Assembly: GCA_016303225.1 (NCBI GenBank)
Contig: JAEDMC010000010.1
Coordinates: forward strand, 1 to 26,415
Length of the DNA: 26,415 nucleotides
Direction of reading: 5' to 3'
From: Kiritimatiellia bacterium
GTDB taxonomy: Bacteria; Verrucomicrobiota; Kiritimatiellia; RFP12; UBA1067
Shown: positions 16,801 to 25,100 of the stretch, in pieces
Layout of the letters: each line of letters opens with the position of its first letter
Numbering within the stretch: the stretch's first letter is position 1
The notes under the pieces: generated by a model
Seen by the model: the letters and a program-made list of their open reading frames with translations, nothing else
Told to the model about the DNA's origin: nothing
Databases searched by the model: none
Program-made: the position numbers and the translations under genes

Positions 16801-19800
16801 AGTTCATCCAGCGAATCGGACGTTCGGGACGTAAGAACGGCAGCGCACTCAACGTCACCGTGGCCGCGGCGGCTCCGCATGACCTGTATTTCTTCCGTGA
16901 TCCGGCGGAGATGATCTCGGGCGCGGTCACGACGCCAGGCGTGTTCCTTGATGCCAATGCGATCCTTGAACGCCAGTATCTGGGCTTTGCCCTGAGTGAG
17001 TGGATGCTCTCTCCGGGAGAGCCTAGCCTGCCGGATTCGATCGGACGCATGTTCAAGGCGATTGACGAGGGCTCGGAGTCGGCATTTCCCAAGACGTTCT
17101 TCGCCTGGTACGATGAGAATCGCGGAGACCTCATGCAGCGTTTTCAGTCGCGGCTGGGGACTATGCATCCGGCGACGAGCGCGGCGCTTCTGTCCTTCGC
17201 CTATACGGACATCTACGGTAAGAAGGGCATTTGCGGTCGGCTGGAGGCGGCGGTGGTGTCCACTCGGACCTCGCTGAAGAACTACGACCAGAAGCAACGG
17301 GATCTCCGCAAACTGCGTGACGAGGTGAAGAAGGATCCGGGCCTGTCGGAGGAATTGCGAGCCGAGCGTCTCCTGTCGCTGGAGGTCGAGATCAAGAGCT
17401 ACAGCACCTTCATCGCCAATCTCAAGAAACAGTCGGTGATGGGATGGCTGTGTGATTGTGTGGGCTTGTTGCCGAACTATGCCTTCCCCGAGCCAGGCGT
17501 CGCCCTGCAGTCGATTCTCTGGCGCAGGGAGGTAAAGACGGAACCGCCGAAGTATGAGAAGATTGAGATTTCCCGTCCGGCGTCCTCCGGCTTGACAGAA
17601 CTCGTGCCGGGTTTGACCTTCTATACGCATGGACATCACATGCTGATTGATCAGGTCGACATGCAATGTTACAGCGAGGAAGAGGTCGCCTCTTGCCAAT
17701 GGCGGCTTTGTCCCGACTGCGATCATATCGAGAAGGTTTCGTCGCAAACGGGGGACAGGTGTCCGGCGTGCGGAGCCGACTGGAGCAACAACGGACAGCT
17801 GCGCAACCTGTTACCGGTCCGGCAGTTCGTGACGGTGCGGCCTGACAAGGATACGTTGAACGACGATGCGTCGGATAATCGCGATTCCGCGCGTTATGAG
17901 TGCAGGAAGTTCTTTGAGAAGGATTCGTTGTCCGGGGGCGTCGTTGGCTTCAGTTGCGAGGGCGAGGGGACGCCATTTGCCTTCGAGTACGTGCCGCATC
18001 TCATCCTCAGGGAGGTGAATTTCGGATTCTGGTCGACGCCTCGTGAGGGCGAGGATCCCGCCGTCGTGAATGGGGAACCGCTGACCGGGCTTGGTTTCAG
18101 CATCTGCCGTGAGTGCAACAAGGCCGTGCCGGAACGGGGTTCGATGCCGTCTAGGATTGAGCATGTAAAGACCTGCAAGGCGCTTCTGACTGCCAAGGAC
18201 GAGGGCGGAGAGGCGAAACCTGCGGTCCGTCCGCCGCTCTCCGTTTCGTTCTATCGCGAGTATCATACGGAGGCGTTGCGTATTTTCGCACCGTTTCTTG
18301 GCGAGGATAATGATACCCGCGTCATGAGCTTCATGGCGGCGATCCAGCTGGGCTTGAAGGAGCATTTCAAGGGCGAGGTCGACCACCTTCAGATGGAGGT
18401 CCAGAGCCTGCCGCTCAAGGGCAAGAGCGTCCGCCAGCACTTCCTGATCCTCTATGACGCCGTTCCGGGCGGAACTGGATATGTCCGACAGTTCGCCGAA
18501 GGGGACAAGCCGAGGCTCATCTTTGACATCTTCAAAGAAGCTCTTGCCAAGCTCAAGTCATGCACCTGTGCGAGCGATCCGACAAAGGACGGCTGCTACA
18601 ACTGCCTGTACCGTTATCGCAACCAGAACGGTCGGGACGCGCTTTCCCGACGGGAGGCGATCCGAATTCTCGAGGACTTGATTCCGCGACAGAAGTTCCT
18701 CAAGAAGATCGCGGTGACCGGGGACATCGGGGCCTCGACAGCGGGGTTGATCGAAAGCGAACTGGAGAAGCAGTTTGTTCTGCGTCTGTCGGCTCTTGCC
18801 GCGAAATTGGGCGGGAAGTTTGAGGATGCCACGGTGCGCGGCTATGTGAAGGGCTGGCGTGTGACCCTGCCCGGCATCTTCAAGCTTGGCGCGGAACAGG
18901 TCGACCGTGAGTGGGAGATTGTGCCGCAGAAATTCGTCAGGCCCGAGGATGGCGTGCTGGTTCCGTCGCGGCCCGATTTCATGTTCTATCCGCAAGGGGC
19001 GAACAGCGCGAAACCCGTTGCCGTGTTTCTTGACGGATGGGAGTACCACCGGGACATTGCTGCGGACGATGTCGTCAAGCGCGTGGCGCTCATGGATGCT
19101 GGGTATCGCGTCTGGTCAATGGCGTGGGATGATGTGGCCGAGCCGATTCCGGGCAAGATGGTGGCGCCGCCTGTCCCGGTGTGGAGGCTCAATCTTGCCG
19201 AAGGCCCGGCGCGAACGCAGCTGGGCGGACGCTTCTACGGCGACAAGGGCGAACGTGCGCAGGCGTGGCATGATTATTTCAACCGGGAGTCGCAGGAAAT
19301 CAATCGGTTTGTCGCCTATTTGCAGACGGCTGACGACGGGATTTTTCGCCGCCACGCAGCATTCGAGGCGGCGCTCCTGATGGTCGCCGGTGTCGAAAAG
19401 AAGGATCCTCCGCTCAAAAAGCTGCTTCCTTCGCCGTACGCAGACTACCTGGACGGAGGATCGGCGGTGTTGTCCGTCAAGGAGCCGCTGTTCTCCTGCG
19501 GCATGGTCGTACAGCCGGATGCATCGGCGTTCGGCAAGATGCGTCCGAGTCTGGCGGCTCTGCTGGATGATCGGTTGCCATTGGAAAAGGAAACCTGGCA
19601 GGGTTTTTTTGCCTTTGTCACCTACTTCCAGTTTCTCGACAGGGATTCTTTCGCGTTCACCGCGAAATGCAAAGACGATGCATTTTGGCAAAATCTGCGG
19701 ACCATTCATGCGCAGACGGAGGCGAGCGGAGATGCGGTCTGGACGGAGGTGTTCGCGATAGCCGAAGGTGACGTTTTCTGCACGGGGGCGCTTAAGGCGA

Positions 19801-20030
19801 TCAAGGCGGCCGGGCTTCCTCCTCCGTTGATGTTCGAAGATGTTGTGGCGGCAGATGGGAGCGTTCTGGCGAGTCCTTGGATGCAGTGGCCGCAGTACAA
19901 GGTCATGGCCGTACCGGAGGATTCGACTCTGGGTGCGGAATTGTGTCAGGGGTGGAGTGTTGTCAGCATCAGTTCTGCCTCGACGCCGGAATCATTTGTA
20001 GATGTGCTGAAGGAGGTTTTTCATGGTTAA
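13812..20030 (+). CDS. DEAD/DEAH helicase-DUF1998 fusion (DrmA/DrmB- or MrfA-like) with C-terminal Vsr/DUF559-like nuclease domain
   Basis: A 2072-residue multidomain protein. The helicase core has TGTGSGKT (100-107), DELH (246-249) and TSATLGT (about 284). After a long insert with Cys-pair zinc ribbons (about 467-585) come TPTLEMGVDIGDL (about 970) and QRIGRSGR (about 1000). Another zinc ribbon, CPDCD...CPACG, lies near 1300. The DUF1998 part ends with CTCASDPTKDGCYNC (about 1584-1600). A C-terminal domain has RPDF (D1722), FLDGWEYH (D1741-H1746) and the GYRVWSMAWDD strand, the pattern of Vsr/DUF559 nucleases. In DISARM the helicase (DrmA) and DUF1998 protein (DrmB) are separate; MrfA- and DpdJ-like proteins are fused. 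Start ATG 13812 has GGGAAG at 7 bases; TTG 13797 is a weaker option. It overlaps the next gene by 8 bases. The likely role is to unwind and perhaps cut foreign DNA. Confidence 0.87.
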   Translation: MIPTIVGRQLEARFENLLKTQFRVRPDGGFRHLWEDFFADPSRLIKGPYLQLPLPFRKSADESELTRFAPAIAKLPFPPYLHQVKSFERVQNFKSTLVATGTGSGKTECFTYPILAHCAKYANDLGIRAILIYPMNALATDQAKRLAEMVCTNAGLKGVRIGLYIGESKGKSVRKGGAKRWREVGFDAATQSYHVITDRETMLREPPHILLTNYKMLDYLLLRPREKHLWDYNDKAPDVLKFLAVDELHTFDGAQAADLACLLRRLKERLRMPDAKLCCIGTSATLGTAEDASQRIREYAKKVFSSDFPPESLITEDRLSFDEMVAQVRQQAEAKGETETIFDGVFPKALFNELANKTRTIDDLAKALKSRADNELWDDAPNSVEDCEAKIVDYCAELSETRAIKGRDYPDVKIQYWLRELARVVADVPLTAEADGEWHPQLAFADDLEDPDKLMSKNVRHFPLDNCNVCGATAWIGLISHDGERLEGSRKQIYDLYFSHGNAADVRFVYPLGMGDESKLRAGTAVKKFCGKCRRLMPDAATRCACGHEHLLRVAVVRTEVLPSGKYSAPCPFCGGDHSRLMIGMRSATMLSTCISTLTTSKRNADKKILTFSDNVQDTSQRAGFFGARTWAATFRAHLAQYFDSLGVSEIGYKAFVDGFPAYLASRFPDARDQFAELIPQDLKWLNAWRKLKGDDPPAPNEQILAAFFARLRWEMAMEFGCGQDLGRTLKRTGVAVLKVKLPSLENPVWTTLADSVCNETEALRVFAHAPEKVRQCLELLAERMIRNGAFDDGDSVLRVGALARGKMLSINGLEHRGIQVYRTKVSANIAVPAYTQEKSLRRLKIIDSLASGHPLSEALREAGFNLDEESLAVLFAAFEKNGLVCSFVYHDMLTYWHLPIDLLTVVRHPESASQEMLGNPFHEQYLHGEIHRINPAEHTGLLNRDEREELENRFKSKGSKKWDPNLISATPTLEMGVDIGDLSSVLLCSVPPNQSKFIQRIGRSGRKNGSALNVTVAAAAPHDLYFFRDPAEMISGAVTTPGVFLDANAILERQYLGFALSEWMLSPGEPSLPDSIGRMFKAIDEGSESAFPKTFFAWYDENRGDLMQRFQSRLGTMHPATSAALLSFAYTDIYGKKGICGRLEAAVVSTRTSLKNYDQKQRDLRKLRDEVKKDPGLSEELRAERLLSLEVEIKSYSTFIANLKKQSVMGWLCDCVGLLPNYAFPEPGVALQSILWRREVKTEPPKYEKIEISRPASSGLTELVPGLTFYTHGHHMLIDQVDMQCYSEEEVASCQWRLCPDCDHIEKVSSQTGDRCPACGADWSNNGQLRNLLPVRQFVTVRPDKDTLNDDASDNRDSARYECRKFFEKDSLSGGVVGFSCEGEGTPFAFEYVPHLILREVNFGFWSTPREGEDPAVVNGEPLTGLGFSICRECNKAVPERGSMPSRIEHVKTCKALLTAKDEGGEAKPAVRPPLSVSFYREYHTEALRIFAPFLGEDNDTRVMSFMAAIQLGLKEHFKGEVDHLQMEVQSLPLKGKSVRQHFLILYDAVPGGTGYVRQFAEGDKPRLIFDIFKEALAKLKSCTCASDPTKDGCYNCLYRYRNQNGRDALSRREAIRILEDLIPRQKFLKKIAVTGDIGASTAGLIESELEKQFVLRLSALAAKLGGKFEDATVRGYVKGWRVTLPGIFKLGAEQVDREWEIVPQKFVRPEDGVLVPSRPDFMFYPQGANSAKPVAVFLDGWEYHRDIAADDVVKRVALMDAGYRVWSMAWDDVAEPIPGKMVAPPVPVWRLNLAEGPARTQLGGRFYGDKGERAQAWHDYFNRESQEINRFVAYLQTADDGIFRRHAAFEAALLMVAGVEKKDPPLKKLLPSPYADYLDGGSAVLSVKEPLFSCGMVVQPDASAFGKMRPSLAALLDDRLPLEKETWQGFFAFVTYFQFLDRDSFAFTAKCKDDAFWQNLRTIHAQTEASGDAVWTEVFAIAEGDVFCTGALKAIKAAGLPPPLMFEDVVAADGSVLASPWMQWPQYKVMAVPEDSTLGAELCQGWSVVSISSASTPESFVDVLKEVFHG

Positions 20031-22149
20031 TCGAATCATCATCAGCCGTAAGTTCGCCGAAGAGCTGTCGGTGTTGGCCCGGCCGATCCAGAAGGGGGTG
20101 AACGGCATTTACGCCAAGCTTTCGAAGAACGCGGAGGGCGGAGGACTCAATCTGGAGTCCATTCAGGGAGCGACATCCCATTCGATCAAGTCGGTTCGGG
20201 TGAACGACAATTATCGAGTGGTCTTGCACCAGGATGGCAAGGGCACGTTCACCTTCCTGCATATCGATACGCATGATGCCGCTTGCGCTTGGGCGACGCG
20301 CAATCGGTTTGAGGTCAACCGCTATACCGGCGAAGTTCAGCTCTACGTGATCGACATACCCGAGGTCAGGGTGGCTGCCGAAGTGCGGAATGATGCGGTG
20401 GAAAGCTATGGGCCGTTTTGGAAGAAGCCAACGGATAATGAACTCAAGCGTCTCGGCGTGCCGGAGGGGCAGATTGCGCTCGTCCGGTCGCTTAAGGACG
20501 ATGAGGACATCCTCGCCCATGAGCAGAATTTCTCCCAGGGCGTGTTTGACGCGCTTTTGATGTTGTTTGACGGCAAGACTCCTGATGAGGTCGCACAGGA
20601 ACTTGAGATCGGCAAGAAACCGGTCGCCGTCGATGACGTGGCAAAGGCCGTCGAGGAGAGCGACGCATCTCAGAGCCAGTTCGCCTTTGCGTCCAGCGAA
20701 GACGAATTGAACGCCATCCGCAATGCGGCTCTGGCCCAATGGCGGGTCTTTCTCCACCCGTCGCAGCGCAAGATCGTCCGAAAGAACGTCAGGGGTCCAA
20801 TCAAGGTCTTGGGCGGTGCGGGAACGGGGAAGACGGTTGTGGCGATGCACCGTGCGAAGTTTCTCCTTGAAAATGTGTTTGCGAAGAAAACGGATCGGAT
20901 TCTCTTCACGACATTCACAAAGAATCTCTGTGATGACATCAGGACGCTGCTGGGGTCGATCTGCACGGAGGACGAGATGGCCCGGATCGACGTCTGCAAT
21001 CTCGACAAATGGGCGCTTGAGTACGTGAAGTCGTTGGGGGTCGATGTCACGCCGCTTTACCGGGAGAAACAGAAGCTGGAGCTGATGGAGAGGGCCATGC
21101 TCGGCATCGAGGGTGCGGATAACTGGAGACCGGGATTCTTCCTGCGGGAACGGGCGAATGTCGTTCTTCCGAACGAGATCGACAGTCTTCCGGCCTATCT
21201 CAAGGTCTCGCGTGCAGGGCAGGGGGTTCGCCTGTCTGCGGGGCAGAAAAAGGTCGTTTGGCAGGTTCTGGAGGCATACCGCCTCATTCTGACGCGCGAG
21301 AAGCTGATGGACTTTGACGAGATTGCCATCCTCGCCGCGAATCAGATTCGTGAAAACGGTCAGCGCCCGTATGCGTCGGTTATTGTCGACGAGGCGCAGG
21401 ATTTCAGCGCTCCGGCGCTGCGGCTTGTGGCGGCGATTTCCAACAACACGAAGGACGCTCCCGTGCCGAATTCGCTGATGATCGTTGGTGATGCCCATCA
21501 GAGAATCTACGGGAAGCGGGCGGTTCTCGGAAAATGCGGCATCAATGTGATGGGGCGATCTTCCAAGTTGCGGCTGAACTATCGTACGACGGAAAAGATT
21601 CGAAAACGGGCTGTTGCGATTCTCAAGGGAGTAACGGTGGATGACTTGGACGGAGCCCAGGATGACAACAAGGGCTTCCGTTCACTTGTTGTGGGCAAGG
21701 AGCCAATTGAGGCGCGTTACAAGACCTTCGACAAGGAGATGGATGCCATAGTTGAGACAATCGTCAAATGGCAAAAGGAAGATGCTCGCACGTATTCTGA
21801 CTATGTGGTCTTGGCACGTCGTCAGAGCGATGTCGAGTCAATCGCGGCGGCGCTCGCCGAGCGAGGACTTAGATCCAAACAGGTCAAGACGGATTTGACG
21901 ATTCGAGAATCGGAGAAAGGCAGGGTGCGAATCTCCACGATGCATCGCGCGAAAGGTCTTGAGTTCGTTGGAGTTGTCGTGGCCGAGGTGAATCCGGGCA
22001 TCTGGCCGCTTCATCCCGATGAATACAAGGACATGGATCCCGTCGCACAGAAGTTCTGTGACGATTCCGAGCGCAGTCTTCTCTATGTTGCCTTGTCCCG
22101 TGCGATGAAACACGCGATGCTCACGGGCGTGGGGGAGATTTCGGCATGA
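20023..22149 (+). CDS. UvrD/Rep-type helicase with RelE-like N-terminal domain
   Basis: A 708-residue superfamily 1A helicase. Residues 1 to about 95 resemble the RelE/ParE toxin fold (ISRKFAEELSVLARPIQ, SIKSVRVNDNYRVVLH, FTFLHIDTHDAACAWA). Walker A GGAGTGKT is at 264-271, Walker B VIVDEAQDF has D456-E457, VGDAHQRIYG and LNYRTTEKIR follow, and STMHRAKGLEF (about 637) and LLYVALSRA (about 690) complete the UvrD_C_2 set. ATG 20023 lies inside the end of the previous gene, with AGGAGG 6 bases upstream, so translation is coupled to the helicase-DUF1998 protein. The fold with RelE at the front is known among bacterial UvrD-like proteins; whether that domain cuts RNA, binds nucleic acid or is only structural cannot be read here. 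It is probably part of the core system. Confidence 0.87.
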   Translation: MVNRIIISRKFAEELSVLARPIQKGVNGIYAKLSKNAEGGGLNLESIQGATSHSIKSVRVNDNYRVVLHQDGKGTFTFLHIDTHDAACAWATRNRFEVNRYTGEVQLYVIDIPEVRVAAEVRNDAVESYGPFWKKPTDNELKRLGVPEGQIALVRSLKDDEDILAHEQNFSQGVFDALLMLFDGKTPDEVAQELEIGKKPVAVDDVAKAVEESDASQSQFAFASSEDELNAIRNAALAQWRVFLHPSQRKIVRKNVRGPIKVLGGAGTGKTVVAMHRAKFLLENVFAKKTDRILFTTFTKNLCDDIRTLLGSICTEDEMARIDVCNLDKWALEYVKSLGVDVTPLYREKQKLELMERAMLGIEGADNWRPGFFLRERANVVLPNEIDSLPAYLKVSRAGQGVRLSAGQKKVVWQVLEAYRLILTREKLMDFDEIAILAANQIRENGQRPYASVIVDEAQDFSAPALRLVAAISNNTKDAPVPNSLMIVGDAHQRIYGKRAVLGKCGINVMGRSSKLRLNYRTTEKIRKRAVAILKGVTVDDLDGAQDDNKGFRSLVVGKEPIEARYKTFDKEMDAIVETIVKWQKEDARTYSDYVVLARRQSDVESIAAALAERGLRSKQVKTDLTIRESEKGRVRISTMHRAKGLEFVGVVVAEVNPGIWPLHPDEYKDMDPVAQKFCDDSERSLLYVALSRAMKHAMLTGVGEISA

Positions 22150-22169
22150 CGAGGTTGGAGTGATATAGG

Positions 22170-25100
22170 ATGATTGTCAAGAACATTGATGATTTCAAGG
22201 GGCTGCGGGCGGTGAATCGGATGGCGGTGTTTCTGTCCGTCTTCCTGCCGCGGTCGAAGGGCATTCAGGAACTGACGGAGCTGCTGTATTCCGGATTTCC
22301 GCAGGTGACGGTCTCGTCCGTTGCGAGCAACGTCGAGGATTTGCGCCGGCAGGGTCTTTTGTGCAAGCCGGACCGCTGTTATGAACGCTTTGCCTTCTGC
22401 ACGGCCTGGACGCTTGAGGCGCTGAAGGCGATGAAGGCGGAGGCCGACACGAAGAACTGGTGGCCGACTCGGGCGTTACTTCAAAAGGCCCAACATAAGG
22501 GCGAACACCGCTATGGCGGGATTCGCAAGGATCCGCCGTTTGAACTGGCGCTGACGGACGGCATTTGTCTTTTCCTCTTTGGATCGGCGAAGGATCCGGA
22601 TGCACTCAAGGCGGCGCTCGCCGGAGACCGCGGACGCGAGCTTGCGCGCGCGGTGGCGATGTCCGTCTGCAAGATCTGCGCCGAGGAGCCCGATTTCGCC
22701 TTTGCGAACCTGGCAGATCCTCGTCTGCGAATCATGCGCTACTACCTGAATGCGGCGTTCCTGATGGGGCGGGACGTCCGGAAGGTGATGACGGCGCTTG
22801 ACCGCGGCATGCGGACAAACCTGCGGATGACGGAGGCGACGAGCCGGATGTACGCCGCGATCTGCACGTGGATGGGCTGGAGGCAGGGACTGGACAATCC
22901 GGAGGTCGATGCGGAGAACCCGTTCGTGAAGGCGTGTCGGCTGCTCTTCGACGGGAAGGTCGATGCGGCGGCGCATCAATTCCGTCCGCTGGGCGGAGAT
23001 CGTCTTCAGCACGATGACCGCGACTACGACAATTTCCCGGAGCGTCTTCTGCAGGCGATGGCCTGGGCGACGGCAAAACCGGAGAAGATCGGCAAGACCA
23101 AGCCCGCGAGTCTCATGAAAGGGCGCTTTGACAGTCGGGACGTCTACAGGTTCGGCATGTACCATGAAGCCGCATCCACTTATATGGCTCTTGCGCGGCG
23201 CGCATCCGAGATGTTCGGCGGACATTGGGCGCGGATTCTTTCCGGCAAGGCTGAGCTGTTGAAGGATTATCCTGGACAAGACGAGGCGGACATCCTCGAC
23301 GCTCTCGTCCTGGCGTGGGACTGGCGGATGGCGGTGGTTGGCCGCGCGGCGAATGCCGCGAAGGTCGGACTTGTCCTCGATGCCGCACATCGCGCGGCGG
23401 ACATTGGGTATCTGACGCTGGCCGGGCTTTACATGACGCTTACTTCCGGCTCCTACAAGAAGGATGACGAACAATCCTACCTCGCGAAGATCGATGCCGG
23501 TGCGTTTCGCTTCATGCCGTCAGTCGAGCCGGAGCCGGAGTGGAAGGGTGTTGTGCGTGCGCTCAAGGCCGTGGTCAAGAAGGCGACGGCCTCCGTCGAA
23601 CGAGGTGAGGCTGCTTCGCGCGCACGGCTTATCTGGCGTGTCGAGCTGGAGATGACCGGACCGGATGGCTTTACCGCCGAAATCGAAGACATTGACGCCT
23701 ATCTCCGTCACGACGGCGCGTCTGAGACGGGCGAGGAGGATCAGCGGATATCTCGCTATGATCTTTACCGGAAGAGCATCGTGCGACTGATGGACGACAA
23801 GGATGCACTGATCGCGAAAACGTTGCAGAACGGTTATGGATGGCGGGACAGTGCCGAAATCGCAAAGCTCCTCTGCGGCAAGACCAACGTCGAGCAGCGC
23901 TTTCCCGGCGGATACGGACGACGGGGGGATGTGGTCGAGCCAGTCGAGTTTGAGCAGCGCCGGTGCGAGCTGAAGACATCCGTCGGCGAGGACGGCGGCA
24001 TGATCCTGAAATTGCCGACCTGGGCCATCGGACACGATGCCGACTTTGCGATCCGCAAGGTCTGCGAGGGAACCTACGCCTATATCGAGCTGACGAAGGA
24101 GGTCAGGAAGTTCTTGACCGCATTTGCGGACTACGGCGACAAGGGCGAGATCGTGCTGCCGCAGGCGGCGATGGCCGAGGCGGGCCCGATTGTCGACGAC
24201 ATTGCGAAGATCCTGCCGATAGCCGCGCCCACCGAGTTGGAGGCGATGACTCTGCGGCATGTCGAGGGCGAAGCGGATTGCCGCATGCGGCTTGATTTCA
24301 CGGGCGGGACGCTGACGCTCAAGGCGGTCGTCTATCCGATTGCGGAGAACCGCGCCTACTTCGTCGAACCCGGCGTCGGTCAGCCCGAGAAGGTCGTCAA
24401 CGGCGCGGCGGGGGCGTATCTGCTTGTCCGTTCGCTTGAGCGGGAGAAAGGCGCGCTGGAGGCGGTCCGTAGGACGCTGTCCGCCGCGGAAGGCTGGCAC
24501 GACGGCAAAGGCGAATGGCGGATCGACGAGATCGGCGAGGCGCTTGACGCACTTGCCGCGTTGAAGAATGCCGCGCCGCCCGTGCCGATGGAATGGGTGG
24601 ATGAGCGGCGGCTCAAGGTCTCCAAGGCGCCGAAGAGCGGTGTTGCGCTCACATCCCGGCGGACGGCGGAGGACTGGTTTAGCGTCAAGGGAGAATTCAA
24701 GCTGGATGACGGTCGCGTTCTGGATCTCGTTCAACTGATCGCCGCGATGGCCGACAGGGCGGGCAATTACGTGCGGCTTTCGGATGGCGACTACGTGGCG
24801 CTTACGAAGGAGATGGCGCGGCAGCTTGCCGCTCTTAAGGCGGCGAGCCGCCGCAAGGGCGATGGGCTTGAGATCGTCAAGGCGGCCGTGCCGATGCTGG
24901 ACGGTGTATTTGGGGAGGGCGAGGGATCGCTGGAGCTGCCGGACGCGATGGCGAAGACGGCGGATGAGATCCGTGCGGCATTTGCGGCGAGTCCCGACGC
25001 ACCGAAGACATTGCGCGCGAAACTGCGTCCGTACCAGATGGACGGCTACCGGTGGCTCTCGCGACTGGCAGGCTGCGGATTCGGTTCGTGTCTCGCGGAC

